The notes: generated from the sequence alone by a model not told the origin. DNA of 64,000 nucleotides from Rhodococcus sp. OK519 (GCF_003051005.1 NZ_QAOW01000002.1:186001-250000); one strand, 5' to 3'. Shown: positions 8,249 to 17,275, numbered from the stretch's first letter. Translations and numbers: made by a program.

Positions 8249-9337
8249 GTGCCCGCTCCCCTCGCCCTGGAATCATGTCGGCCGCTGCCGTTGATCCGCC
8301 GCATGCACTCGACGCTCCTTGCAGGTGCGATCGGTGTAGCTGTCGTGGCGTCATTGACCGCTTGCGGGAGCAGCGACTCCGCCGGGGACACCCTGACATT
8401 GCCGAGCGCTTCATCATCGACGACGACCCCCGCGGCAACCTCGACGACGCGCGCCGCCGCCCCGGTCGCGGTGCTGACCTCCGACGCGGCCACCACTGCC
8501 CTCGCCACGCTCGAGGCGCTGCCGGTGAAGGGCCGGGCGCCCAAGACCGGGTACGACCGGGCCCTGTTCGGTCAGGCCTGGTCCGACGATGTGACCGTTG
8601 CGGGTGGCCGCAACGGTTGCGACACCCGCAATGACATCCTCCGCCGCGACCTGACCGACATCACCGTCAAACCCGGATCGAACAACTGCACGGTTCTGAC
8701 GGGCACCCTCGACGACACGTACACGGGCAGGACCATCGAATTCACCCGCGGCGAGGGAACCTCGAACGCGGTACAGATCGACCACGTCGTCGCGCTGTCG
8801 GACGCCTGGCAGAAGGGCGCGCAGCAACTCGACGAGTCGGCTCGCCGCAACCTGGCAAACGATCCGCGCAACCTCCAGGCCGTCGACGGCCCCACCAACG
8901 GGCAGAAGAGCGACGGGGACGCCGCGACGTGGCTGCCGCCCAACAAGGTCTACCGGTGCACCTATGTGTCCCGGCAGGTCGAGGTGAAGGCCGCCTACGG
9001 ACTGTGGGTGACCCAGGCAGAGAAGGACGCAATTGTCAGAGTGCTCGGCGACTGCGGGGGCGTTCCCGCCCGCGTGAGCGCAGCGCCTGCACCCGCATCG
9101 GCGGCGCCGACGACCGTCGCGCCGCCGGCCACCGCGGCGATCCGACAACCGGTACCCGCACCCGCACCCGCACCCGCCCCGGCACCGCTGGTTGCGCCTG
9201 TCGCGCCGCAAGGCGTCGGCGTGCACTACGCCAACTGTGCTGCCGCCCGAGCCGCGGGTGCCGCCCCGATCTACGCCGGACAGCCCGGCTACAGCAGCAA
9301 ACTCGACCGCGACAACGACGGAGTCGCCTGCGAGTAG
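8249..9337 (+). CDS. Exported HNH nuclease-like protein with Excalibur domain
   Basis: About 362 residues. A signal sequence ends in a lipobox-like SLTAC, followed by a Ser/Thr/Ala linker. Next comes an HNH-type domain of the DUF1524/GmrSD-C kind (IDHVVALSDAWQKGA, then NLANDPRNLQAV and QKSDGDAATWLPPN). A Pro-Ala repeat linker follows, and a C-terminal Excalibur calcium-binding motif (LDRDNDGVACE). It is probably a cell-wall or secreted nuclease. The GTG at 8249 is chosen for the GAAGGAA six nt upstream; an ATG at 8303 gives a shorter signal peptide. No partner gene is evident. Confidence 0.82.
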   Translation: MPAPLALESCRPLPLIRRMHSTLLAGAIGVAVVASLTACGSSDSAGDTLTLPSASSSTTTPAATSTTRAAAPVAVLTSDAATTALATLEALPVKGRAPKTGYDRALFGQAWSDDVTVAGGRNGCDTRNDILRRDLTDITVKPGSNNCTVLTGTLDDTYTGRTIEFTRGEGTSNAVQIDHVVALSDAWQKGAQQLDESARRNLANDPRNLQAVDGPTNGQKSDGDAATWLPPNKVYRCTYVSRQVEVKAAYGLWVTQAEKDAIVRVLGDCGGVPARVSAAPAPASAAPTTVAPPATAAIRQPVPAPAPAPAPAPLVAPVAPQGVGVHYANCAAARAAGAAPIYAGQPGYSSKLDRDNDGVACE

Positions 9338-9454
9338 CGCAGGCACGCGGTGCGGGCGAATAGAACCGAACGGTCATGTGTATGCGAGAATGGCCGCCGC
9401 TCGGGGGCTGACGTGACACGCACGTCGGCCTGCCGATCGGATTGAAGGAACACA

Positions 9455-10873
9455 ATGAATCGCCGGCTCGGCCGTCCTGCCCGTCTGTTGCTCGGGACCT
9501 CGGCGGTGGTCGTGGCGCTCGCGCTGTCCGGTTGCTCGACACCGGAGGCGGAGGCGGAGGGACCGTCCGGCACCGCGGTCGAGACCGTCGCGGTGGGCGA
9601 CTACCTGAACTCGCCGACTGCGCTGGCGGTCCGCCCCGACAGCACGGAACTGTGGGTCACCAACGCGGGCAACGACTCCATCACCGTGATCGACACGGCT
9701 GTCGCGGGCTCGGCCCGTGTGATGCAGGACAGCTACGGCGAGCACTTCACAGCGCAGCCGTCGGGAATCGCCTTCACCGACGACGGCGAGTTCTTCGCGG
9801 TCTCGAACAACTCGAACAACGAGGTGCGCGGGATCGACTTCAAGCTCAACCCCGAGCGCAACGCCCACTTCAAGGGCAACAACTTCATGGGCCCGACGCT
9901 GTTCTCCACCAACACCTTCGCACTCGCCGGCCAGAGCAAGCCGTACATGGCCGACTGGCCGCAGCCCGGCATCAGCCACGATCCGCCGGACGACACCCCG
10001 CAGAACCAGTGCCCGTCCGAATACTGGTCGGATGCGACGTCGCAATGTGCGTGGCCGCGCCAGGGCAGCCACCTCGACATGTTGCACGGCAACCCACTCG
10101 GCACCGGCATCCTGCACGACGACGTCAATGCGTTCTTCATCCTCGACGGCTGCGGAACGCACGACGCCGCCAACGTCTGCCAGGGGCCGGGCCATGTCGC
10201 GCGCGTCGACTTCAATCGGGATCACCAAGAGGGCAACGGCTTCCACGGTGACGGCACCACCAAACGTTTCATCGACCTGCCGTACCAGCGGGTGGACGCC
10301 GTGCCGAGTGGCATGTTCGAGCACGACGGCTGGGTGTACTACTCCGACACCGGCGCCGGTGTCGTCCGACGATTCCAGCCCCACAGCGGTACCACCGAGG
10401 TGATGGTCGAGAACTGGAACGACTCACCCGCGAGCCACGGTGAGCGCGGGCCCGGCGTCATCCATTGGAGCCACATCGAGAACGGTCCCGGCGACGGCGA
10501 CGACCCCGCCACCGTCGACGAGTGGGTGGAGCGGCGCGGTAACCACGCGGCCATCGCCGCGGCCGGGGACAAGTGGATCCGCCCGATGGAGACGCTGTCC
10601 GAGTATTCCTACGTGTGGAACGCGATCCGCGAGGACGCCAGCCCGGCGGGTGCCGTCGAGCGTCCGGCCGGCCTGGCCGCGGGCATTGATTCATGGTTCG
10701 TCGCCGACAACGCGTCCGGTCGCATCGTCGAGTTCGCCTGGAGCGGAAAGCAGTTGCGGGTGTTCGAGACCGGCAAGAGCGGACTCACCGGTCTCGCCAT
10801 CGGGCCGGACGGCACGTCCCTCTACTTCTCCGACGCCGCCACCAACGGGGTGTACCGACTTGCGGTGAGCTGA
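9455..10873 (+). CDS. Lipoprotein with YncE/NHL-like beta-propeller
   Basis: 472 residues. A signal peptide with lipobox ALSGC (Cys at about 27) anchors it outside the membrane. The body contains repeated propeller strands such as SPTALAVRPDSTELWVTN, PSGIAFTDDGEFFAVSN and LTGLAIGPDGTSLYFSD, as in YncE/SMP-30-type six- or seven-bladed propellers. A central region has several His/Asp and two Cys (NQCPSEYWSDATSQC) that could bind metal or form a disulfide. Substrate and partners are unknown. The ATG follows GAAGGAACACA. Confidence 0.75.
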   Translation: MNRRLGRPARLLLGTSAVVVALALSGCSTPEAEAEGPSGTAVETVAVGDYLNSPTALAVRPDSTELWVTNAGNDSITVIDTAVAGSARVMQDSYGEHFTAQPSGIAFTDDGEFFAVSNNSNNEVRGIDFKLNPERNAHFKGNNFMGPTLFSTNTFALAGQSKPYMADWPQPGISHDPPDDTPQNQCPSEYWSDATSQCAWPRQGSHLDMLHGNPLGTGILHDDVNAFFILDGCGTHDAANVCQGPGHVARVDFNRDHQEGNGFHGDGTTKRFIDLPYQRVDAVPSGMFEHDGWVYYSDTGAGVVRRFQPHSGTTEVMVENWNDSPASHGERGPGVIHWSHIENGPGDGDDPATVDEWVERRGNHAAIAAAGDKWIRPMETLSEYSYVWNAIREDASPAGAVERPAGLAAGIDSWFVADNASGRIVEFAWSGKQLRVFETGKSGLTGLAIGPDGTSLYFSDAATNGVYRLAVS

Positions 10874-10947
10874 CGTCCGTCCGACGTTCGTGACTATCAC
10901 GCGCCACCGGGGCCATCCTCCGACACGTCTGACAACGGCCCGGTGGG

Positions 10948-11967
10948 ATGATGGCGCGTATGCCGATGCCCTCACCGCTGCCTGTCAAGGACGGGGTCGG
11001 ACCGACGCGACTGCGCGTGCCGACGTCCGGCCCGTGGGCGACGATCGCCGAGTACGTCGTCGCGAGATTCGACCACATGGAGGCCGACGACCTGCACCGA
11101 AGGTTCGACGCCGGTGAAATCGTGGGTATCGACGGCCGCCCGATCGGCCGCGGCACGGCGCTGGGCGAACACGTGTTCATCTGGTACTACCGCGACCTGC
11201 CGGTGGAGGTTCCGGTGCCGTTCCAGGAGGAGATCCTGCACGTCGACGACGACCTCGTGGTGATCGACAAGCCGCACTTCCTCCCGACCACCCCGGGCGG
11301 GCGCTACCTGCGCGAGTCGGCCCTCGTACGGTTGCGGACCCGCCTCGACAACGCGGACCTGACGCCGATCCATCGGCTCGACCGGGCGACCGCCGGCCTG
11401 GTGTTGTTCTCCGCCCGCCCCGAGACGCGTGGCGCGTACCAGTCGCTGTTCGAGAAGCGGCGGATCGTGAAGGTCTACGAGGCGGTGTCGGCGCTCCCGG
11501 CCGGCTGGGATGCGGACGCACCGGCGATCGGCGGGCACACCGTTCCCGTCCTGTATCGCAACCACATCGAGGCCCGTAGAGGCGAGCTACGGGTGGTCGT
11601 CGACGACGCCCGCGAGCCCAACTCCGAGACGCTGATCGAGGTGTCTGGCACCGGCATGAGCGCCTCGGGGCGTGCCGTGCTGCACACGATCCTGCGTCCG
11701 CACACCGGGCGCATGCACCAACTGCGAGTGCACCTGTCGGCACTCGGCGTCGGAATCCTCGGCGACAGTTGGTACCCCGATCTGCTGCCCGAGGCGCCGG
11801 ACGATCATTCCCTTCCGCTCCAATTGCTCGCGCGGGAACTGGAATTCACCGATCCGCTGTCGGGTGTGCCGCGGCGGTTCGTCACCCAGCGGACGCTGGG
11901 CGAGGCGCCCGTGACGCCAGGCTGCCGCCAGGCAGGGCCAACCCCAGCTCGCAGCAGCCATACATGA
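10948..11967 (+). CDS. RluA-like pseudouridine synthase
   Basis: 339 residues. The RluA catalytic motif HRLDRATAGLVLFS contains the essential Asp, followed by KVYEAVS and the RPHTGRMHQLRVHLSALG signature. An N-terminal region (IAEYVVARFDHMEADDLHRRF) resembles an S4-like RNA-binding part. It isomerises uridine in rRNA or tRNA; the exact site cannot be told. The start lies in ATGATG, and the second ATG is possible. The stop overlaps the start of the next gene (ATGA). A broken fragment of this same gene occurs at 12271-12446. Confidence 0.88.
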   Translation: MMARMPMPSPLPVKDGVGPTRLRVPTSGPWATIAEYVVARFDHMEADDLHRRFDAGEIVGIDGRPIGRGTALGEHVFIWYYRDLPVEVPVPFQEEILHVDDDLVVIDKPHFLPTTPGGRYLRESALVRLRTRLDNADLTPIHRLDRATAGLVLFSARPETRGAYQSLFEKRRIVKVYEAVSALPAGWDADAPAIGGHTVPVLYRNHIEARRGELRVVVDDAREPNSETLIEVSGTGMSASGRAVLHTILRPHTGRMHQLRVHLSALGVGILGDSWYPDLLPEAPDDHSLPLQLLARELEFTDPLSGVPRRFVTQRTLGEAPVTPGCRQAGPTPARSSHT

Positions 11968-12227
11968 CGAGCTGGACAGAACTGGTTTTCCCGCTGACGG
12001 TACTGACGCTGCTGTTGACGGCCGCTTCCTCGTGCCTGGCGCGGCCGTCGAAGCTCTCGGCCGCTACGACACTTGTCGCGGCCGTGCTGTGGCTCCTCGT
12101 GAACAACCCGGTCGAGGGCCCCGTCTTGTTCGTCGTCACCCCGAGTCACGGGCTGACCGTCGCGGATCTGCTCTCAGCGGCTGCCCTGCCAGCGGTCGTT
12201 CGGGCTTGCCGTCGTGCCAGGTCCTGA
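11964..12227 (+). CDS. Small membrane protein, 87 aa
   Basis: An 87-residue protein with an N-terminal hydrophobic helix (ELVFPLTVLTLLLTAASSCLA), a second (SAATTLVAAVLWLLVNN) and a third amphipathic segment (HGLTVADLLSAAALPAVV), ending in basic RACRRARS. The start codon overlaps the pseudouridine synthase stop (ATGA), so translation is probably coupled. The family is not recognised. Confidence 0.65.
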   Translation: MTSWTELVFPLTVLTLLLTAASSCLARPSKLSAATTLVAAVLWLLVNNPVEGPVLFVVTPSHGLTVADLLSAAALPAVVRACRRARS

Positions 12228-12270
12228 GGACGTCGATACCGACGGAGCCGCAGGGCCGCGGAAAAGCATG

Positions 12271-12446
12271 ATCGCAACCACATCGAGGCCCGCCGTGCCG
12301 AGCTACGGGGCGTCGACCACGGCTCCGGTGAGCCCGACTACGCGACGCTGAACGAGTTCGCGGGAACCGGAATTCACCGATCCGCTGTCGGGCGTGCCGC
12401 GGCGCTTCGTCAGGCGGCGGGCGTCGAGCGAGGCACCCATCTCGGA
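12271..12446 (+). pseudogene. Fragment of the upstream pseudouridine synthase gene
   Basis: Two blocks copy the intact gene in the same order and orientation. 12271-12350 matches about 11568-11647 (CGCAACCACATCGAGGCCCG and onward), and 12361-12446 matches about 11833-11911 (GGAATTCACCGATCCGCTGT and onward). The roughly 190 bp between these blocks in the intact gene is missing, and there are many substitutions and no usable start. It is therefore a degraded, internally deleted duplicate wedged against the GH43-like gene. Confidence 0.8.
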
Positions 12447-12478
12447 TCGCTGAGCGGCCGCCGACCGCCGAGCCGGTG

Positions 12479-13492
12479 TCATGCTGGCTCTCGCATCACG
12501 CCGAAGTGGCGCACCTTCCCCGAAAGGCCCGGAATCTCCTGCACAGGCGACCAGGTGGCCATCTCGTCCGCGCTGTCGGAATAGAGGTACTTTCCTTCGG
12601 TGTAGGCGTCGAAATAGATCCGCCAGACCCCGTTCGGCAACTGGACAATCGCCGGGCCCTCCACCAGGGTGCCCCAGTTTCCGGGTGGGACGAAGGTGTA
12701 GGGACCGGTCGCCGACGGGGCGACCGCATGCTCGATGACCTTCGTCGTCTCGTTCTTCGTGAACGCATGGTAGGTCGATCCGACCCTGACCACGGTGGTG
12801 TCGATGTGGTCGGCCCCGATGCCGGCGAGCGGAACGGGCAGGCTCCACTGCCGGAGCGACGGATCCATCGCCGTCAACAGATACGGCACGAATCCCCCAC
12901 CGGTCGACATCGACAGGATGACGTTGACGCGGTCGCCGTCCACGAACCATTCGGGCGCCCACGCCTTGGTGACGAACGGCGACAGCGAGGGCCCGTCAGC
13001 CGAGCCTGCTGACCCGGAGGAGCCGACCGACCCGACAAACCCGTCGGAACCGAGCGAACTCGCCGAACCCCTGCCGTCCCCTGTCCCCGGCATCAAGGCA
13101 CAGCAGAACGGGACCGGAAGGTCCCCCATGTGTGTCCAGTTGACGCGGTCGCTGCTGCGCGCGAACCCGATACTCGCCCCGCCGCCGTTCGTGTACGTGA
13201 TGTAGTACAACCCGTCCGTGTTCCGGAAGATGCTCGGGTCACGCACAAGCCCCGACGGGGGCCGATACGCCGACGGTTGAATCAGTTGAAACTGAGTGCC
13301 GTCCCCCGACTCGAACACGTCCATGTCGCTGTCGCTGGTGGTGCTGAACGCCACCATCGTGTATCGCCAACCCGGCGGCGGTGTGGCCCCACCGGTCCCC
13401 GATGCCGCGACCAACAGGCCTGCGACACAGAGCATCACTGCGGACAGGGCCGAAAAGCTTCGCTTGACGAGCGTCACCTCTGCAGCATTCAT
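12479..13492 (-). CDS. Secreted GH43-like five-bladed propeller protein with GS-rich insert
   Basis: About 337 residues from the ATG at 13492. A signal peptide (VTLVKRSFSALSAVMLCVAG) precedes a fold resembling family-43 glycosidases: GLVRDPSIFRNTDGLYYITY, IGFARSSDRVNWTHMGD and WAPEWFVDGDRVNVILSM carry the usual propeller signatures with acidic residues. At about residues 145-175, between blades, lies a low-complexity insert rich in G and S (GSASSLGSDGFVGSVGSSG). Activity on arabinan-type cell-wall sugars is plausible but not shown. A second, internally deleted copy lies at 20990-21564. An in-frame codon at 13525 could extend the N-terminus. Confidence 0.72.
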   Translation of the reverse strand: MNAAEVTLVKRSFSALSAVMLCVAGLLVAASGTGGATPPPGWRYTMVAFSTTSDSDMDVFESGDGTQFQLIQPSAYRPPSGLVRDPSIFRNTDGLYYITYTNGGGASIGFARSSDRVNWTHMGDLPVPFCCALMPGTGDGRGSASSLGSDGFVGSVGSSGSAGSADGPSLSPFVTKAWAPEWFVDGDRVNVILSMSTGGGFVPYLLTAMDPSLRQWSLPVPLAGIGADHIDTTVVRVGSTYHAFTKNETTKVIEHAVAPSATGPYTFVPPGNWGTLVEGPAIVQLPNGVWRIYFDAYTEGKYLYSDSADEMATWSPVQEIPGLSGKVRHFGVMREPA

Positions 13493-13541
13493 GACGGCAG
13501 GCGCACGACGCGCAGCTTCGGCCACAGGCCTTAGCAGATCG

Positions 13542-14948
13542 TTACCGGACGGACGCCGATCGAGGCGCCCGTGAGCGAAGGTCCGCGACGAGTTGTGTCA
13601 CGGTCTCGGCCGCACAGATGCGGTTGTCGCCGACGCCGCCCGACGCGCCCCGTTTCGCCCAGCCGACGACGTACAGCCCCTGGAGCGGATCGCCGGTCTC
13701 GTGGGAGATCACCTGTCCGCGACGGTTCGGCACGACGCCGCGGGGGCCCCGCGGAACGCCGTCGATCGGTTTGGCGGTGAACCCGGTGGCGCAGATCGCG
13801 GAGTTGGCGTGGAAGGTCCGACCAGCGGTCGTGGTGACCGCGACGGCGCCGCGCTCGGACTTCGCGGCGTCGGCCACCTCCTGCCCGAACGACAGGACGA
13901 TTCGCAGGGGACCTGCGCCGGCCGGAAGGGCGGGCACGCCGCCGACATCGGTGGAAGGCAGACGCGACAACGCGCGCAGCAGCGGGCTGTCCGCGTCGGC
14001 GCGCGGCACGCTGCCGGCGCGGTCGATCAGCACCTCGGTGTCGGCGAGGTCGAGGAGCTCGTAGAACGCCGACGGAGTGAACGCGGCGGCCTCCGGGGCC
14101 GACCGCGACAGGATCACCAGTTCGCGGAGCTGCTCACCCACGGGCGCGCGGTCGCGGACCCGCGCGGCCCACCGGACGACGTCGAAGGCGACGTTGCCCG
14201 CGCCGATCACGACGCATCCGGGTCCGGCAGGCGCGGACGGCGGGAGTGTGCCGCAGTTCTCTGCGACCAGGATGTCGATGGCCTGACGGATCTCGTCACC
14301 GGCACCGGTGGCGGCGATCTGGCGCGGCTGCGAGGCTCCGCTGGCAAGAATCACGGTGTCGAATCTCGCCCTGAGCTCGTCAATCGAGATATCCACGCCG
14401 ACTTCGGTTTCGGGAACGATCGTGACGCGGTCGTCGCCGAAGGGCACGTCGAACAGTCGGATCATCTCGCGCACACCGACGTGATCGGGGGACACACCCC
14501 GACGCAACAGGCCCCCGATCGTGTCGTGCTGCTCGTAGACGGTGACACGGATCGACGACGATCGCTGCAGGAGTTCGCGAACGGTGTACATCGCGGCGGC
14601 ACCCGACCCCACGATGGCAACCTCGAGTCGGTCGCCCGGGCCGGCCAGTGGCAGCTCGAAGGCCACGCGCGGGCGGGTGCGCGGCGCGGCGGGGACCTGC
14701 GCGAAGTACTCCCTGTTGCGGGCGGCATACGGGAGTTCGGTCAAGGTCAGCGAGTGCTCGGGTTTGATGGCCGATGCCGGGCATGCCTCGACGCAGGCGG
14801 TGCAGTCGATGCACGAGTCGGGGTCGATGTAGAGCGTCTCGGTGGACGCGTAGCCGTCCTCGCCGGGGGCGGGATGGATGCAGTTCTGTGGGCAGACCCG
14901 CACACAGGACGCGTCCTTGCAGCAATGTCCCAGGATGACGTGGGCCAC
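13542..14948 (-). CDS. fprB: Ferredoxin-fused FAD/NADPH reductase (FprB type)
   Basis: 468 residues. The N-terminal 75 residues are a ferredoxin with Cys motifs HCCKDASCVRVCPQNC and CIDCTACVEACP, suited to Fe-S clusters. The remainder is an adrenodoxin-reductase-like FAD/NADP domain with VAIVGSGAAAMYTVRELL, CVVIGAGNVAFDVVRWA and a C-terminal GLYVVGWAKRGASGGVGDN. It shuttles electrons between NADPH and an Fe-S partner. The GTG start follows AGGAG, which lies inside a tandem repeat. It is directly downstream of the AurF-like oxygenase, which it may serve. Confidence 0.88.
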   Translation of the reverse strand: MAHVILGHCCKDASCVRVCPQNCIHPAPGEDGYASTETLYIDPDSCIDCTACVEACPASAIKPEHSLTLTELPYAARNREYFAQVPAAPRTRPRVAFELPLAGPGDRLEVAIVGSGAAAMYTVRELLQRSSSIRVTVYEQHDTIGGLLRRGVSPDHVGVREMIRLFDVPFGDDRVTIVPETEVGVDISIDELRARFDTVILASGASQPRQIAATGAGDEIRQAIDILVAENCGTLPPSAPAGPGCVVIGAGNVAFDVVRWAARVRDRAPVGEQLRELVILSRSAPEAAAFTPSAFYELLDLADTEVLIDRAGSVPRADADSPLLRALSRLPSTDVGGVPALPAGAGPLRIVLSFGQEVADAAKSERGAVAVTTTAGRTFHANSAICATGFTAKPIDGVPRGPRGVVPNRRGQVISHETGDPLQGLYVVGWAKRGASGGVGDNRICAAETVTQLVADLRSRAPRSASVR

Positions 14949-14954
14949 GACAAC

Positions 14955-14990
14955 TCCTAGTCAGAGAAGGTTTCCTAGTCAGAGAAGGTT
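14955..14990. repeat. 18-bp tandem duplication spanning a stop codon
   Basis: TCCTAGTCAGAGAAGGTT occurs twice head to tail (14955-14972, 14973-14990). On the minus strand it duplicates the AurF-like gene's last codons and TGA, giving a second in-frame TGA six codons later. One copy also supplies the ribosome site of the reductase gene. Confidence 0.9.
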
Positions 14991-15866
14991 CGACTTGCGG
15001 TAGATCCATCGGGCGCCGGAGTTCAGCAGCCCTTCTCTGCTCAGGAACTCGACAAACGGCTCCGCGGCCCTGCGGAACATCATCCGATGGTGTTCGTTCC
15101 CATCGATGTTCGCCTTCACGACATTCCAGTCGAGGCCGAGATCTTCGTACACCCGGCGATTGATCAAGCTCCGCGCGATCAGATGCATTCCTGCCGCGAT
15201 GATGATGGTGCTGACGAATCGCCGGAAGCGGGAGCGTCCGACCAATCGATCGCGGATCTTCCGACGCGCGAACGCCATGTGCCGGGACTCTTCGACGACG
15301 TGAATGTAGGCGGACCGGCGGATGGGTGCCGCGACGTCGTCGCTGTTCATCCAGTCACGCTGCATGACGTCGAAGATCTCCTCGCCGGCGAGCACGATTC
15401 CGTACGCGACCTCGTCCCAGGCGATATGGCGGAAGAGCCAACCGAAGAAGTCCAGCATCCGGTCGCGCGGATAGAAGCGGGATCCGATGCTCTCGATGGC
15501 GTTGGCGAACATCAACGAGTGCAGGTTCTCGTCCGCGCATTCGTTGAAGAGGAACTTGATGTCCGAGCGTCCAGGATCTGCGCTGTGGCTCGCTCTCAGC
15601 AGAGCCACCTGCAAGCCCACCTCGAGCCAGATGCCGATACCCAGGAACTGCGCGACCTCGCTCCTGGTGAGCCGGACGCGTTCCTCCTCGGACATGCCCT
15701 CCCACAGCGGGGTTCCGAAGAGCGGTGACCACTCCGGGGTCATGCCGTGACGGCTGCCGTCGCCGGGTTCGGGCTGGTAGACCAGCGGACTCCTCGAGTC
15801 GAACGACAGTCGCTTGGCAGATTCCAAAAGGGTCTCGAAGATTGCGTCGCTTTCGGAAGCTGCCAT
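14979..15866 (-). CDS. AurF-like di-iron oxygenase
   Basis: 295 residues matching the AurF (p-aminobenzoate N-oxygenase) family of ferritin-like di-iron enzymes. Metal-ligand motifs are ECADENLHS near the middle, DEVAYGIVLAGEE, and the late EESRHMAFAR (ExxxH). Family members oxidise amines to nitro groups or hydroxylate lipids; the substrate here is unknown. A GGAGGAG ribosome site precedes the ATG. The next gene is a ferredoxin-FAD reductase, an apparent dedicated electron donor. Mycobacterial relatives are lipid-linked, so a fatty-acid substrate is also possible. Confidence 0.82.
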   Translation of the reverse strand: MAASESDAIFETLLESAKRLSFDSRSPLVYQPEPGDGSRHGMTPEWSPLFGTPLWEGMSEEERVRLTRSEVAQFLGIGIWLEVGLQVALLRASHSADPGRSDIKFLFNECADENLHSLMFANAIESIGSRFYPRDRMLDFFGWLFRHIAWDEVAYGIVLAGEEIFDVMQRDWMNSDDVAAPIRRSAYIHVVEESRHMAFARRKIRDRLVGRSRFRRFVSTIIIAAGMHLIARSLINRRVYEDLGLDWNVVKANIDGNEHHRMMFRRAAEPFVEFLSREGLLNSGARWIYRKSNLL

Positions 15867-16182
15867 TGTGTCCTACTCCTCCGATCTCCGTGCCGATGTG
15901 GACACAGTGGTCCCCGGCCTTCCACTCGTAAGAGCACGGAACCACACGTTCGGCGTGCTGTCGCGGCGAAGGTGCGCCTCGAACGCCGACGGGTCTTCAC
16001 TGTCGATACCCGCCGGCCGAGCGTAACCCGAATCACACCGGACGTGAGCATGCGTGGCCGATGTGGACGCAATGTTCCGATTCCCTGCGGGCTCTGGCGC
16101 GTTCCGAGGCGTTGATCAAACCTCTGACCAGTGGATCTATACGTTGAAGCGGCGGGCTTCTTCGGGGCCTGCGGCGCGTCTC
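15867..16182. other. Intergenic stretch upstream of the AurF-like gene
   Basis: No convincing ORF. It holds the ribosome site and probably the promoter of the AurF-like gene on the minus strand. A weak direct repeat GCCGATGTGGAC(A/G)CA occurs near 15893 and 16054. Otherwise I see nothing. Confidence 0.5.
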
Positions 16183-16563
16183 CTACGACTCCACGAGGAA
16201 CGCGAGCTTGCGGATCTCGTCGTCCGCGTCGACGGTCTTGTCCCTGGCTGCGATCCGCTCGATCATCTGCTGCAGCGCCACATGGATCGTCTGCCGCAGG
16301 AACCGACTCAGGTCGGGCGCATCGAGGACGTCGGCGCGGTTGATCCGAATCTGCGCGGTCATCCGGCGCTGCGCCACCGATACGCGCGGCGCGTACAGTC
16401 CGGACGGGCCCTCGATCGAGGAGATGGCCCCGCCGACGTGCAGGAAGATGTCGAGTTCGTACGACAGGTCGACGTTACGCAACTCGCGCTTGATCACGGT
16501 CGCCGCCGTTACGGCAGCCGGATTCGGCCCGCCGTAGACGGTACGGAAGACAATCGCACTCAA
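16183..16563 (-). CDS. Small protein paired with an Imm11-like gene
   Basis: 126 residues from a TTG that overlaps the stop of the Imm11-like gene (TTGA), so the two are translationally coupled. Soluble, mixed alpha/beta: AIVFRTVYGGPNPAAVTA, then LSYELDIFLHVGGAIS, and a long C-terminal helix (SRFLRQTIHVALQQMIERI). No family is recognised with certainty. Coupling to an immunity-type gene suggests a second immunity or accessory protein, but that is context only. Confidence 0.55.
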   Translation of the reverse strand: MSAIVFRTVYGGPNPAAVTAATVIKRELRNVDLSYELDIFLHVGGAISSIEGPSGLYAPRVSVAQRRMTAQIRINRADVLDAPDLSRFLRQTIHVALQQMIERIAARDKTVDADDEIRKLAFLVES

Positions 16564-17168
16564 TCCCAGAACCCGCCCTTCGTGTACTCGGTGATGTCCG
16601 TGTAACTCATTCCGACCAGGTCGGCGTTCTCGCATTCGCGTTTGAACGCGTCGTCGCAGACGAGCTCATAGCCGAGGTCGAGGCACAGGAACGCCGAGGC
16701 GGACGGAACCTTCGCCTCGTCGACGACGAACGTGTCGACCGACGAGAGGACCGGCACGTCCCGAAAGTGTTTGTGGTACGCAGGTTCTCCGCTCGGATAC
16801 ACCTTGTCGATCTCGCATTCGGAGGCGTCCAGGTCGATCACCGATGCCCACTCCGACCACCTCAGGTAGGAGTACTGCTTCACCGTCGGCCGTCCGCCCG
16901 ACTGCACGACCTGAACGGGAACGGGATGCACGCCGATCCCGAAGTCCCGGCAGATCCTCACAAATCTGTCCGACGCGAGCCAGTTGAGGGCCCAGTAGTC
17001 GAAATCGATCACCCGGTTCGTCGTCGTCAGCACATAGTCCGAGGGAGGCTCCCCCGTCGGCGGCTCGGGGTCGAACTGGTCCCATACCCAAGGGCGATCG
17101 AGCTGACCCTTCAGCACCAGCGGGCATCCGCGGGCGCCGGCGACGTAGTCGACGATCCAGAGCGTCAC
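16560..17168 (-). CDS. Imm11-like (DUF1629) protein
   Basis: About 202 residues resembling the Imm11/DUF1629 immunity family of polymorphic toxin systems: SDYVLTTTNRVIDFDYWALN followed by the LASDRFVRICRDFGI segment and a C-terminal FLCLDLGYELVCDDAFKREC. GTG at 17168 is chosen because GGAGG lies 4 nt upstream; ATG codons at 17192 and 17219 are alternatives. No matching toxin is visible within several kb, so the gene is an orphan here or has a domesticated role. A separate gene for a 126-aa protein overlaps its stop codon. Confidence 0.65.
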   Translation of the reverse strand: MTLWIVDYVAGARGCPLVLKGQLDRPWVWDQFDPEPPTGEPPSDYVLTTTNRVIDFDYWALNWLASDRFVRICRDFGIGVHPVPVQVVQSGGRPTVKQYSYLRWSEWASVIDLDASECEIDKVYPSGEPAYHKHFRDVPVLSSVDTFVVDEAKVPSASAFLCLDLGYELVCDDAFKRECENADLVGMSYTDITEYTKGGFWD

Positions 17169-17275
17169 AAATCCTCCACGCGCTCGCGCCATGTTGATCA
17201 GCACCGAAGATAGTGCCATAGCGCCGCTCCTCCGGACCGCCGAAGTTGTCGGCGCCTCCCGGTACATTCGAACAC

